DNA of 42,580 nt from Nostoc paludosum FACHB-159 (GCF_014698835.1 NZ_JACJTU010000058.1:1-42580); one strand, 5' to 3'. Counted from the first letter of the stretch, positions 1 to 8,417 are shown. The notes: generated by a model not told the origin, from the sequence alone. Made by a program: numbers and translations.

Positions 1-120
1 CTCATAATTCCTTACTTCTTTAAATAACTCTTTATACTCTGCACAATATTCATCTACGATCGCAACTGTTGGGTGGGCGTCTCTAGCCAAATGTTTCAGG
101 ATTTGTACTTCTACATCCAT
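1..120 (-). CDS. IS701-like transposase, N-terminal part (cut by window edge)
   Basis: The reverse strand reads ATG at 118-120 and stays open to the window edge, giving 40 residues beginning MDVEVQILKHLARDA and continuing PTVAIVDEYCAEYKELF. This matches the opening I know from cyanobacterial IS701-type (IS4-superfamily DDE) transposases, which start MDVE(L/F)QILKHLA. Only the N-terminal segment is visible, so neither the catalytic residues nor the integrity of the element can be judged. The IS5-family remnant just to the right is divergent, so two unrelated elements sit back to back. Confidence 0.7.
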   Translation of the reverse strand, partial: MDVEVQILKHLARDAHPTVAIVDEYCAEYKELFKEVRNYE

Positions 121-230
121 TGTCCTGCTTACCTGAAGAGAGTTTTTTCTTTTAGAGCTGATTCGTAAAGAAAATCTAAAGAGAACAGAGCCTCAGTATA
201 TTCAGGTTATAGGCTAAATTAATAACATTA

Positions 231-796
231 ATGTTGTTGTCGATGAGCCGTCTACCAGTAATTGAAAATCCGCAGCGCAAACCCTATCCAAGTGATTTAA
301 GCGATAGCGAATGGTTAATTATCAAGCCTCTTCTGCCAAACCCTAAAGGATTTGGGCATCCTATAGAAGTAGATTTGCGAGAAATTCTCAATGCAATTTT
401 CTACGTGCAACGCACTGGCTGTCAGTGGGAGATGTTACCTCATGACCTTCCTCCTTACACAACAGTGTACGGCTACTTTCAAAAATGGCAACGCAAAGGC
501 ATCTGGCAGAAAATCCACGATCAAGTACGTCATCAACTGCGACAAGATTTAGGAAAAGATGAAGATTCTACCGTGGCGATAGCAGATTCTCAGTCAGTGA
601 AGACAACGGAAAAAAAGGGGAGGTCTACGGCTTTGACGGTGGTAAGAAGGTTAAAGGGCGTAAGCGGCATATCGTTGTAGATTCCCAAGGATTGTTAATT
701 GGCGTTTTAGTGACTGAAGCCAATGCGTCGATTGCGAAGATTACACGATATTGCCACCACCTGGAAATTAGCCCAGCAAACGTATTAGAGAAATGA
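231..796 (+). pseudogene. IS5-family transposase, frameshifted and 3'-truncated
   Basis: The first frame (start 231, or more likely the inner ATG at 243, MSRLPVIENPQRK) encodes the usual N-terminal part of an IS5-family DDE transposase: the SDLSDSEW motif, then the GCQWEMLPHDLPP and YFQKWQRKG helices, then the first catalytic Asp in the segment AIADSQSVKTTEKKG. At 611-617 lies the heptamer A_AAA_AAG. A -1 shift there gives GEVYGFDGGKKVKGRKRHIVVD, the expected continuation. Homology then ends near 729 after VTEANAS; the frame runs on through unrelated codons to a stop at 794-796. The product would be about 189 residues against roughly 260-280 for the family, so the catalytic C-terminal third is missing and the copy should be inactive whether or not the frameshift is programmed. 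Confidence 0.85.
611..617 (+). other. A_AAA_AAG slippery heptamer (candidate -1 frameshift site)
   Basis: In the zero frame the codons are GAA-AAA-AAG-GGG, which makes A_AAA_AAG an exact X_XXY_YYZ heptamer. A slip of -1 joins the two transposase frames precisely. A_AAA_AAG is the classic efficient bacterial -1 site used by several IS families. The alternative is loss of one base in the A/G run of an originally single-frame gene. Confidence 0.5.
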
Positions 797-955
797 ACAA
801 AACTTTCGGATAGGCAAACAGGAGTCCATTCTTTACATACTTTTCTTGATTTGTCAATCCAAGTTAGGCATTATCACCGCGAAATTACTTCTATAAATAG
901 CTTTCAGCTTTGTTAAGAAAGATGTGACTAATGGATAGAGGGGGAAAATTCAAAG

Positions 956-982
956 TCTCTCTCCTAAAAGGAGAGAGATTTT
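956..982. terminator. Strong stem-loop with T-tract, probable bidirectional terminator
   Basis: TCTCTCTCCT (956-965) and AGGAGAGAGA (969-978) form a perfect 10-bp stem with an AAA loop, followed by TTTT at 979-982. It lies about 80 bases beyond the stop of the last gene of the minus-strand metabolic island, so it may end that transcript as well as plus-strand reading from the transposase remnant. Similar A/G-rich hairpins are common dispersed repeats in cyanobacteria. Confidence 0.6.
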
Positions 983-1060
983 GAGAGAGGTTTTCCAGAT
1001 ACTCTGAAAAGTCAGAGTGCTATAAGGGACATCCAAGAATTAAATTACTCAATTCCTACA

Positions 1061-2113
1061 TCAAAAACCGTCAACTTCGACGATGGCCTTTGCAAACTCC
1101 TGGGGCGCTTCTTGCGGCAGGTTGTGCCCGACCCCGCCCCTAACGATTTGATGTGCGTATTTGCCCGAGAACTTTCTTGCATAGGAATTGGCATCTGGGT
1201 GCGGCGCACCGTTGGCGTCACCTTCAAGGGTGATAGTGGGCACGGCGATCGCGGGGGCTGCGGCGAGTCGCTTCTCAATCTCGTCATACTTCGACTCGCC
1301 TTCAGCCAGACCGAGCCGCCAGCGGTAGTTATGGATGACGATACCGACGTGATCCGGATTGTTAAAGGATGCGGCGCTACGCTCAAACGTCGCGTCATCG
1401 AAGTGCCATTGCGGCGAAGCAAGTTTCCAGATGAGCTTGTTAAAGTCATGCCAGTATTTTTCGTAGCCGGCGCGGCCCCGCTCCGTCGCGAAATAAAATT
1501 GATACCACCATTGGAGTTCGGCCTGCGGCGGTAGCGGTGTCTTGTTGGCTTCAGGGCTGCCGATCAAATAACCACTCACGGAGACGAGCGCCTTGCAGCG
1601 CTCCGGCCAGAGTGCCGCGATGATGTTGGCTGTTCGCGCGCCCCAATCATAACCAGCGAGAATCGCCTTCTCGATCTTGAGTGTATCCATCAGCGCGATA
1701 ATATCGACAGCGATTGCCGACTGTTGCCCATTGCGGAACGTCTCGCTCGAAAGAAAGCGCGTCGTGCCATAGCCGCGCAGATATGGAACAATCGCCCTGT
1801 ACCCTGCCGACGCCAACAAAGGAGCGACATCGACATAGCTGTGAATGTCGTAGGGCCATCCATGCAGGAGGATTACCGGACGACCATTGGCGGGGCCAAC
1901 CTCAGCGTATCCAACATTTAGAACACCAGCATCGATCTGCCTCAGTGAGCCGAACGAGGTGTTTGTCCCCGACTTCATCATGGATAAAACTGCTGGTTTT
2001 GTTTTGCTTGATTGTGCGATCGCAGAACCGAATATGCCTAGTTGTGTAGTAGCAATGGTCATAGCCGCAGCGCCCAAAAAGCGGCGGCGTTGATGATTGA
2101 TTTTCTCGGACAT
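1061..2113 (-). CDS. Tat-exported alpha/beta hydrolase, epoxide hydrolase / dehalogenase-like
   Basis: 350 residues. The N-terminus is a Tat signal: RRRFLG at 9-14, a hydrophobic stretch, and a likely cleavage after AIAQ (34), so the enzyme should act in the periplasm. The hydrolase core shows the oxyanion motif HGWP (84-87), the nucleophile elbow GYDWG (154-158, Asp156 as nucleophile) and a C-terminal VGHNLPQ with His330. An Asp nucleophile in GxDWG points to epoxide hydrolases and haloalkane dehalogenases rather than Ser esterases; the substrate cannot be read from sequence. The ATG at 2111-2113 follows an A/G-rich AAAGAGA. It is the last gene of the minus-strand island. Its leader is nearly the same as that of the epoxide hydrolase at 6535-7881, although the mature domains are different subfamilies. 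Confidence 0.88.
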   Translation of the reverse strand: MSEKINHQRRRFLGAAAMTIATTQLGIFGSAIAQSSKTKPAVLSMMKSGTNTSFGSLRQIDAGVLNVGYAEVGPANGRPVILLHGWPYDIHSYVDVAPLLASAGYRAIVPYLRGYGTTRFLSSETFRNGQQSAIAVDIIALMDTLKIEKAILAGYDWGARTANIIAALWPERCKALVSVSGYLIGSPEANKTPLPPQAELQWWYQFYFATERGRAGYEKYWHDFNKLIWKLASPQWHFDDATFERSAASFNNPDHVGIVIHNYRWRLGLAEGESKYDEIEKRLAAAPAIAVPTITLEGDANGAPHPDANSYARKFSGKYAHQIVRGGVGHNLPQEAPQEFAKAIVEVDGF

Positions 2114-2150
2114 TTCTCTTTTTCCAATTGGATTTAACTCAACTTGCTTT
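1979..2150 (-). repeat. Duplicated Tat leader and 5' region, copy 1
   Basis: The first about 37 codons and some 40 bases upstream resemble 7750-7912, the same part of the second hydrolase gene. At protein level QRRRFLG, AAMTIATTQLG, FGSA and AQSSK are shared. Upstream both have an ATTGGATTTA(A/G)CTCA stretch. The similarity stops where the mature domains begin. Confidence 0.7.
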
Positions 2151-2169
2151 AATTGAATCGGCTATCTGT

Positions 2170-3249
2170 TTATTTGAGTTGTAAAGAAGCAGTTACGGCA
2201 AGAAATTCTTGTATCATTTTTTCGATCAGTTCACCTGCCGGGAGAGCTTCGGTTAATGCTGCTCCCTGTCCTGCCCACATACTGGCAAAATCTGGACTTG
2301 ATTGTTGAGCAGAAGTCTGATATAAAACCCGCCCTATAGACATCTGAGCCGGGAATGGCAGCACTTTATCACTGTTATTTTCCATTTCACGTATAAATCG
2401 ATTTCGTATTGCTCTGGCGGGTTTGCCGGAAAATACTTCAGTAATAACCGTGTCTTCGTCCTTACACTTGAGTACAGCCTGCCTATAGACTTCTGGGATA
2501 TTGTTCTCAGGACAGGCGAGAAAAGCGGTTCCCATCTGTACCCCGCTCGCCCCAAGTGCAAATGCAGCAACGATTCCACGAGCATCCATGATTCCGCCCG
2601 CCGCAACGACCGGAACCGATACTGCATCAGCTATTTGCGGCACTAACGCTGCTGTTCCAATCAATCCATGTTCATAAGGTACCGCAAAGGTTCCGCGATG
2701 ACCTCCAGCTTCAAAGCCCTGGGCTATGATGACATCGACTCCTCCAACGACTAGAGCTTTTGCTTCACGGACGGTCGTGGCGGTTGCTAATACAATTGAG
2801 CCTATAGCGTGTATCTCACGAATTGCCTCAATTGGCGCAGGTCCAAAGTGGAAACTAAATACAGGTATTTTCTCTTCAAGCAGGACAGTAAATTGTTCTA
2901 GGAATGGCCCTAGTATCGGTATTGGTTCGGGAACAGGCCCCGCCTCAAGTTCGTTGTGCCATTTTGTTAATAATTCAGACATCGGTGTTTGCTGCTCAGG
3001 TGTAAGTTGATACGCTTCAACTGCTGGGGCAAACAAATTAACTCCAAAGGGTTGGTCTGTCAGCTCTCGAATTTGCCTGATAATGGAGCGAAGTTTGGCT
3101 GGTGCGGTGGCCGCACCACCATAGGAGCCAAGACCTCCTGCATTAGAAACAGCCGCAACCAACTCAGGTGTGGAAGCGCCAGCCATCGGAGCCTGAATTA
3201 TTGGATGCGCGATTTTGAGCAAATCTATCAGTTCTGTTTTAGGCCACAT
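2170..3249 (-). CDS. Nitronate monooxygenase-like flavin oxidoreductase
   Basis: 359 residues with the layout of the nitronate monooxygenase / 2-nitropropane dioxygenase family, an FMN-binding TIM barrel. Visible signatures are PIIQAPMAGASTPELVAAVS near the N-terminus, GVNLFAP, VDVIIAQGFEAGGHRG (the His of the GGH motif is the proposed catalytic base in this family) and the phosphate-binding VPVVAAGGI followed by GASGVQMGTAFL. Length fits the family. Members oxidise alkyl nitronates, but many have other flavin-dependent roles, so the substrate is open. The start at 3247-3249 gives MWPKTELIDLLKIAHPII, just before the barrel. It lies 56 bases upstream of the hydrolase gene and just downstream of a nitrilase remnant, so the island contains several C-N / nitro-compound functions. 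Confidence 0.88.
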   Translation of the reverse strand: MWPKTELIDLLKIAHPIIQAPMAGASTPELVAAVSNAGGLGSYGGAATAPAKLRSIIRQIRELTDQPFGVNLFAPAVEAYQLTPEQQTPMSELLTKWHNELEAGPVPEPIPILGPFLEQFTVLLEEKIPVFSFHFGPAPIEAIREIHAIGSIVLATATTVREAKALVVGGVDVIIAQGFEAGGHRGTFAVPYEHGLIGTAALVPQIADAVSVPVVAAGGIMDARGIVAAFALGASGVQMGTAFLACPENNIPEVYRQAVLKCKDEDTVITEVFSGKPARAIRNRFIREMENNSDKVLPFPAQMSIGRVLYQTSAQQSSPDFASMWAGQGAALTEALPAGELIEKMIQEFLAVTASLQLK

Positions 3250-3267
3250 AAGTATCTACCACGCTTG

Positions 3268-3465
3268 CTAAACGATGATTTCGGGGAAGGTAGCGAACTG
3301 GACGCCTTGTTTGCCCAGCTCGCGGATCTTCTTCAGGACCTTCTCGACGGTACCCTGCCGACTGTACAGCACGGGACTAATCTGCACGGCGGCGGCTTTA
3401 ACAATCGTACTGGCAAGGATATTTTTAGTCTTTTTCATTGTTTTATAATTTAATTTACTGTTCAT
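3268..3465 (-). pseudogene. Nitrilase (carbon-nitrogen hydrolase) N-terminal remnant
   Basis: A 65-residue frame. From about residue 21 it reads VKAAAVQISPVLYSRQGTVE, then KVLKKIRELGKQGVQFATFPEIIV and a TAG stop. This is the typical beginning of an aromatic or aliphatic nitrilase, in which Glu of FPE is the first member of the Glu-Lys-Cys triad. Intact nitrilases are over 300 residues. Here the Lys and Cys parts are gone and the next gene begins 19 bases after the stop. The remnant cannot be active. It suggests that a complete nitrilase gene once preceded the nitronate monooxygenase gene and was lost by deletion. Confidence 0.85.
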
Positions 3466-3581
3466 CCCAGGTGATAAAATGATCTCCGGTAACAGCCGAT
3501 CTCCTCATCTGATACGGGGTAATACGGGGCAAAGGAACGCTGCCGACACATCTGGGCAAGTTTTGAAGTGAGGACGCGGAC

Positions 3582-3635
3582 TCAGCCCAGCGACCTGAAC
3601 GCCGCCCTGAGTTCCTGAGCAAAAATCATTGGCTT
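3582..3635 (-). pseudogene. 3' remnant of a second epoxide hydrolase gene
   Basis: The reverse strand reads PMIFAQELRAAFRSLG and a TGA stop. It matches the last codons of the epoxide hydrolase at 6535-7881 (PTIFTQELRAAFRSLRASK). The DNA matches over about 47 bases with some five differences. Nothing upstream continues the homology, so only the tail of a deleted or recombined paralogue remains. Confidence 0.75.
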
Positions 3636-3697
3636 TGTAAGCCTCTGCTGCTACCTAGTCGCCGACGTACTCGGCGGGTGTGGCAACTCTGGCCGTA

Positions 3698-4387
3698 TCA
3701 TCTGGAAAGAGCATGAAAAACCTCCTCCATGTAACGGTCAGCGGCGGCGGCGGACTCTTCTGGACTGCTGCCATTCTGACGCGCACTCAGGTAGGGCGCG
3801 TACCAGTCCCACCAATGATGCTCGGCGTGAGTTTTCTCGTAGCGATCGTGGGACTCTGCCGTCTCGCCAAGAAGGTTTGCAAGGGTTGCAATGTCCATGT
3901 CTCGTGCTTGCGTAGAGTTCCAAACGCGACCGGGAAGCCGCGTTTGGATTTCCTGGAGCAGCCAGAGGTTCCCATCTGGGTCCTCGAACGAGGCAAATGA
4001 GAAGTAGGAACGACCTTGCGGGTCGCGCCCCAGGATGCGTGGGTTGTCCACGGCGTTGTTGAAGGGGCCGCCGGCGTAGTAGAAGACCTCGCTCACGTTG
4101 ACACCGCGAGCGATTAAGTCTTCGCGAGCGGCGTCGAGGTCGTCCACGGCGAGGACTAGGCTGTGCGCCGAGCCAGAATTGTTCGGAGTGACTCCCTTGC
4201 CGAAGATGATGGAGGCTTCCGAGTTGTGCGGCGTCATCTGCACACCACGGAAGTCGCCCTCCACCACGTCGATGTCGAGCCGCCAGCCGAGATTCTCGTA
4301 GAATGTTTTCGCGCGGTCAACGTCGGAAACGCTGAACACTACGACTTCAAGTTTCATGTTTGGACTGTTTACGCGATCGCTACTCAT
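3698..4387 (-). CDS. VOC (glyoxalase/bleomycin-resistance fold) protein with C-terminal extension
   Basis: 229 residues. Residues 11 to about 150 form one VOC module: MKLEVVVFSVSDVDRAKTFY at the start, then SIIFGKG, LVLAVDDLDAAREDL and a closing SFASFEDPDGNLWLLQE whose Glu is a typical metal ligand of this fold. A second part (about 155-229) contains HHWWDWYAPYLSARQNG and SPEESAAAADRYMEEV, which I know as a conserved tail in some annotated glyoxalase/bleomycin-resistance proteins; its role is unknown. VOC proteins are metal-dependent isomerases, dioxygenases or binding proteins, so no reaction is claimed. The gene is a paralogue of the one at 11872-12339, which lacks the tail, and both have almost the same 76 bases at and before the start codon. 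It looks GC-rich, suggesting transfer from outside the cyanobacteria. Confidence 0.88.
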   Translation of the reverse strand: MSSDRVNSPNMKLEVVVFSVSDVDRAKTFYENLGWRLDIDVVEGDFRGVQMTPHNSEASIIFGKGVTPNNSGSAHSLVLAVDDLDAAREDLIARGVNVSEVFYYAGGPFNNAVDNPRILGRDPQGRSYFSFASFEDPDGNLWLLQEIQTRLPGRVWNSTQARDMDIATLANLLGETAESHDRYEKTHAEHHWWDWYAPYLSARQNGSSPEESAAAADRYMEEVFHALSR

Positions 4388-4454
4388 CTTGTTCTCCTTT
4401 AGGTTGATGGGTTTGATGTTCAGATTGGTTAGTTTTCATTCTTGGGCGATCGCA
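4379..4454 (-). repeat. Duplicated VOC gene 5' region, copy 1
   Basis: These 76 bases, covering the first codons and the untranslated leader of the VOC gene, match 12331-12406 with one difference (position 4388). Both contain the AAAGGAGAAC ribosome-binding site and end in a HIP1 octamer. Weaker similarity resumes at about 4521-4572 after an extra 65-base segment absent from copy 2. Confidence 0.9.
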
Positions 4455-4606
4455 TGATTGCGGGTTGGGCTGCCTCCAATCGAAGATTGAAGGAACTCAC
4501 GAAGCGAGTAGAGCGTAATCTGACCATCGCTCAATTTAGACAGCTCAAGTTCTTTGAGTTAACACGCGACTTAGATGTGCGTCCGCCAATGAAAAGTGCG
4601 GTGGTT

Positions 4607-6289
4607 TTATTGCACGCTTGAGTCTGTTTTTACGGTGGTTTGCAGCTGGTGTTCGAGATGTAAAATTTCCGCTGCCCGCTCCCCGACTATTACGCAGGGA
4701 GCCATCGTGTTACCGGTCGTTACTCGTGGCAGAATCGATCCATCAGCAATCCGGAGATTGTCGATTCCATAAACTCTCAGGTCGCTATCCACCACTGACA
4801 TGGCATCCTGTCCCATCTTTGCGGTACAGGTTTCGTGCCAGAAACTCGTCGCAGCATCTCGAATAAAACGTTCGAGTTCGGCCCCTTTCAAATTACCTGG
4901 CATTACTTCTCGCTTGACAAACGGACGAAGTGGAGCGGAGTTACCGACTTCGCGGCAGAGTTCTATGCAGGCGATCGCGGTTTTGAGATCATCTGGGTCA
5001 GACAGAGTGTTTGCATCAATCACAATCGGGTCGGATGGATTAGCTCCCGTTAGGCGCAGGCGGCCTCGGCTTTTGGGATGGGCGATCGCCCCAAATAACG
5101 TCCAGCCTGCATCAGGCAGCCCAAACCAGACGGCATTCTCAGCACTGGATTTTGGCACCTCGGCTTGACAGACAAATAAATCTGGACTGTCAAGCCCGGA
5201 CTGGCTGGTTGAGAAAAAGATTGCCTCGGACAAGTTGTTTCTTGGTTGGAGAGCGGTTTTATATTCCCAGACACAATCGAATGCAACATGGTCTTGAAAA
5301 TTTTGCCCCACACCGGGAAGGTGCTGCACGACCGGAATTCCCAAACGCTGCAACTCAGCTTCATCGCCAATGCCAGATTGCATCAGCACCTTCGGCGTAT
5401 GGATCGCACCGAGCGACAGTACAACTTCGACTGCCGCACCAATGCGATAGAGTGTGCCACGGTAAGAAATTTCCACGCCAGTGGCACGCTTACCCTGGAA
5501 CGTCAGCCGCGTCACCAGTGCATGAGTGAGAACCGTCAGATTGGGTCGATCCAGATAAGGGAAGACGTAGGAGCGGAAGATAGATTCGCGCTTGCCATTG
5601 CGGACTCGCACATCGCTGATAGCGGCGCCCTTCACTGCTTCCATCATGCGACCGTTCGGATTCTCGAAAGTAGGAATACCGACCGATCGCGCTCCTGCGA
5701 TCGTTGCGGGTGCGATCGGGTTTGGATCTGGCGCGGGCTGCACAAAGACGGGTCCTCCCGTTCCCCGGTACATCGGGTCTGGCGCACCATACCAATCTTC
5801 CAGACGGCGATAGAGATTCAAGACCGATTCATAGCCCCAGGCTGGATCATTCACTTCAGCGGCGAAGAGATCCCAATCGTGCTGGTGTCCGCGTGCCCAA
5901 ACCATGACGTTGATGCTTGATCCACCGCCGAGTACTTTGCCCATCGAGAACGGAATTGAACGATCGTTGACATGGGGATTCGGCTGTCCCTGGAAGCTCC
6001 AGTCGCGATCACTTCCAAGATTCATAAACCATTGATTCGCGGTGACAACACTGGGTACATCATCGGTGCCGCCAGCTTCAAGCAGTAAAACGCTAACATC
6101 CGGGTTCTCAGCCAGTCTGCGGGCAACTACTGAGCCAGAAGATCCAGATCCGCAAACAATAAAATCGTACTGGTGTCTTAGTTCAGAGGTGAGCTTATGC
6201 TGGTTGCTGCGGACGCGATCAGTGAAATTGTCATCATTACTGGTGCTACCCGGATCGTTGTTCCGTTCATGCTCAAAATTCGTTTTCAT
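4607..6289 (-). CDS. GMC-family FAD-dependent alcohol/choline-type oxidoreductase
   Basis: 560 residues, usual for the glucose-methanol-choline family. The FAD Rossmann motif FIVCGSGSSGSVVARRLAE with a downstream LLLEAG lies near residues 44-73. The first family signature follows as GKVLGGGSSINVMVWARGH, and the second as GAIHTPKVLMQSGIG. The active-site pair is His485 (SFWHETCTAKMG) and Asn527 (TTGNTMAPC), 42 residues apart as in active members. The first about 38 residues are polar and show no signal peptide, so it is probably cytoplasmic. Members oxidise alcohols or choline and pass hydride to FAD; the sequence alone does not fix the substrate. It follows the epoxide hydrolase gene on the same strand, so a diol or alcohol product could be its substrate (inference). 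Confidence 0.9.
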   Translation of the reverse strand: MKTNFEHERNNDPGSTSNDDNFTDRVRSNQHKLTSELRHQYDFIVCGSGSSGSVVARRLAENPDVSVLLLEAGGTDDVPSVVTANQWFMNLGSDRDWSFQGQPNPHVNDRSIPFSMGKVLGGGSSINVMVWARGHQHDWDLFAAEVNDPAWGYESVLNLYRRLEDWYGAPDPMYRGTGGPVFVQPAPDPNPIAPATIAGARSVGIPTFENPNGRMMEAVKGAAISDVRVRNGKRESIFRSYVFPYLDRPNLTVLTHALVTRLTFQGKRATGVEISYRGTLYRIGAAVEVVLSLGAIHTPKVLMQSGIGDEAELQRLGIPVVQHLPGVGQNFQDHVAFDCVWEYKTALQPRNNLSEAIFFSTSQSGLDSPDLFVCQAEVPKSSAENAVWFGLPDAGWTLFGAIAHPKSRGRLRLTGANPSDPIVIDANTLSDPDDLKTAIACIELCREVGNSAPLRPFVKREVMPGNLKGAELERFIRDAATSFWHETCTAKMGQDAMSVVDSDLRVYGIDNLRIADGSILPRVTTGNTMAPCVIVGERAAEILHLEHQLQTTVKTDSSVQ

Positions 6290-6534
6290 TGGGTCTACCT
6301 TGCTTTCAAAATTGAAATGATTCCGTTATATCTGTCACTCGGCTCAAAATCGCTAGAGATGCTTAAGTTCCGCCACTTTCGGTTAGCTTCAAACTGTGCG
6401 ATGTCACTCTGCTCCACCGCATGAGCAGCATCACTTCCGAGCAGAAGCCGCAGTTGTTAAAGAGTAGCGACGATTATGATTAATTTCTTGGGACACGTGC
6501 CGACCTCTTTGTAGTTACGTTCTTTCTAAAGCAG

Positions 6535-7881
6535 TCATTTTGACGCGCGCAGCGATCTGAACGCTGCCCTGAGTTCTTGAGTAAAAATCGTTGGCTGCTC
6601 CCACGCCGCGAAGTGTCCGCCCTTTTCCACTCGGTTATAGTGGATGAGTTTGGGATACGCCCGCTCTGTCCAACTTCGCGGGGCTGCATAGATCTCATCA
6701 GGAAAGACGCTCACGGCAACCGGAATGGCGACGTGTTTAGGGTCGAAAAAGACAAACTTATTCTCCCAATACAGACGAGCCGAAGAGACAGCCGTGTTCG
6801 TCAACCAGTAAAGCGTGATGTTGTCGAGGATGTCGTCTCGCGTCAATCCCTCAGACTGTCCGTCAAAGACACGTGCGATGAGCGCATAGCTGCGTGCGTC
6901 GTGGTCGAGTATCCAGGCAGCCAGACCGATCGGTGAATCCGCAATGCCGTACAGCGTTTGCGGGCGGTTCGCCATCTCCTGAGCATAGCCAAGTCCGTGC
7001 TTATAGAAAAAGTCGAGCTGATCCCACGCGTTCTTCTCTTCGGCTGAGAAACCGGATGGCGGTGGGTCGCCGAACTTGAGTGCTTTTGCAACATCGGCTG
7101 GAACAGTGGCAGGCATGTTGGTATGAATGCCGAGTAGTCCCGGAGGTGTCAGCAGGGCCATTTGCTCTGTGACTGCATTCCCCCAATCACCCCCTTGCGC
7201 CACAAATCGCGAGTAGCCAAGGCGCTGCATCAGCACAACCCAGGCGCGTGCGATACGGGCAGGGTCCCAGCCGATCGTGGTCGGCTTGCCTGAAAAACCA
7301 TAGCCTGGAAGCGAAGGAATCACGAGGTCAAAAGCGTCGGCTGCATTGCCGCCATGTGCCGTGGGGTTGACCAGTGGCTCGATAATCTTCAGTTGCTCGA
7401 TGATCGATCCGGGCCAGCCATGCGTGACGATGAGCGGCAAGGCGTTTTCCTGGTTCGATCGAACGTGAATGAAATGAATATCAAGTCCATCGATCGTGGT
7501 GATAAATTGCGGTAGAGTTTTCAGTTTCGCCTCAACCTTGCGCCAGTCGTAATCGGTTGCCCAATAGCGCGCGAGTTTCTGAGTCGTTGCGAGCTGCACA
7601 CCCTGCGACTGATCGGCGACCGTCTCCTTTTCGGGCCATCGCGTTGCTATGATGCGACGGCGGAGGTCGTCGAGTGCCGCTTGCGGAACGTTGATGTGGA
7701 AGGGACGGATTGTAGTTGTGTCGGTGTGCAAGGTTTCAAGTTGAGTCATGGTGGTCACCTTTGGTGTTACTTTGCTGGATTGGGCATTGGCAGAACCGAA
7801 TCGACCTAGCTGTGTAGTCGCAATAGTCATCGCCGCAATGCCCAAAAAGCGGCGGCGTTGTTGGTTGATTTTTTTAGACAT
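6535..7881 (-). CDS. Tat-exported epoxide hydrolase with EHN domain
   Basis: 448 residues. A Tat signal (RRRFLG, 9-14; likely cleavage after ANAQ, 34) precedes an epoxide-hydrolase N-terminal (EHN) domain beginning near IRPFHINVPQAALDDLRRR (58-76), with RWPEKE and YDWRKVEAKL. The catalytic alpha/beta hydrolase domain shows HGWPGS (154-159), PSLPGYGFSG (189-198), the elbow QGGDWGN (229-235, Asp232 nucleophile) and GGHFAAWEQP with His423. EHN plus this core is the layout of microsomal-type and juvenile-hormone-type epoxide hydrolases, which open epoxides to diols. The start at 7879-7881 follows AGAGAACGATCA. The leader and upstream region are shared with the hydrolase at 1061-2113, and the tail is duplicated as a remnant at 3582-3635. 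Confidence 0.92.
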   Translation of the reverse strand: MSKKINQQRRRFLGIAAMTIATTQLGRFGSANAQSSKVTPKVTTMTQLETLHTDTTTIRPFHINVPQAALDDLRRRIIATRWPEKETVADQSQGVQLATTQKLARYWATDYDWRKVEAKLKTLPQFITTIDGLDIHFIHVRSNQENALPLIVTHGWPGSIIEQLKIIEPLVNPTAHGGNAADAFDLVIPSLPGYGFSGKPTTIGWDPARIARAWVVLMQRLGYSRFVAQGGDWGNAVTEQMALLTPPGLLGIHTNMPATVPADVAKALKFGDPPPSGFSAEEKNAWDQLDFFYKHGLGYAQEMANRPQTLYGIADSPIGLAAWILDHDARSYALIARVFDGQSEGLTRDDILDNITLYWLTNTAVSSARLYWENKFVFFDPKHVAIPVAVSVFPDEIYAAPRSWTERAYPKLIHYNRVEKGGHFAAWEQPTIFTQELRAAFRSLRASK

Positions 7882-7912
7882 TGATCGTTCTCTGATTGGA
7901 TTTAGCTCATTG
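7750..7912 (-). repeat. Duplicated Tat leader and 5' region, copy 2
   Basis: Partner of 1979-2150. The Tat signal codons and part of the leader are conserved between two hydrolase genes of different subfamilies, and the similarity ends near the signal-peptide junction. Confidence 0.7.
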
Positions 7913-7965
7913 AAACTGACGAAACTTTCGTAACCCCAGACATCATCTAGAACTCACCCCATCGC

Positions 7966-8292
7966 TCACTTCACCGAGGAGAAGGCGGTCGGTTGAAGCA
8001 GTTCGTTGCTGATGTTTTGCACGAGTGGGCCGTCCTTCTCACTCTCTTTACTGATCGCGATCCATTCGGGGTCCGCGAGAAATGCACTCCAACGCTCCTG
8101 ACGCTCAGCCATGCTGTCCCAAGCGAGCAGGTAGGTGAGTTGCTGGTTGCTCTCGCCAATTAGCGTCGTCCAGAATCCAGCTTGGCGGATGCCATGTTTT
8201 TCCCATATCTGTATCGTGTGGTTCTGAAAGCGCGAAATCAGTGCTGGCAGTCGTCCAGGCACGGATTGATAAATGCGTAATTCATAGATCAT
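7966..8292 (-). CDS. NIPSNAP-family protein
   Basis: 108 residues from the ATG at 8290-8292, which gives MIYELRIYQSVPGRLPALIS, the standard beginning of NIPSNAP proteins (small ferredoxin-like alpha/beta folds). An upstream in-frame start at 8355 would add 21 residues that do not fit the family, so I prefer the inner one although no clear ribosome-binding site precedes it. Later motifs are HGIRQAGFWTTLIGE and LLAWDSMAERQERWSAFLAD. Bacterial members are often found beside catabolic genes and may act as small enzymes or dimeric binding proteins; no reaction is established. It sits directly upstream of the epoxide hydrolase gene on the same strand. Confidence 0.85.
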   Translation of the reverse strand: MIYELRIYQSVPGRLPALISRFQNHTIQIWEKHGIRQAGFWTTLIGESNQQLTYLLAWDSMAERQERWSAFLADPEWIAISKESEKDGPLVQNISNELLQPTAFSSVK

Positions 8293-8417
8293 AGCTGTGT
8301 TCTTTTTTGGAAATGTCAGAGTTACAACTGTTTCCATTTCACACCCCACACCCAAATTCGTCAGCCGATGGCTTACTAAACTGAAAACTGCTGCATTTTT
8401 CTGATCGCAAGGCGGTA

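Noticed and set aside
1112..1534. Plus-strand open frame of 140 codons opposite the first hydrolase gene
   Set aside because: It is the antisense shadow of a well-supported gene in a GC-rich stretch, with no recognisable motif.
5246..5920. Plus-strand open frame of 224 codons opposite the GMC oxidoreductase
   Set aside because: The minus-strand gene has complete FAD and active-site motifs; the antisense frame looks random.
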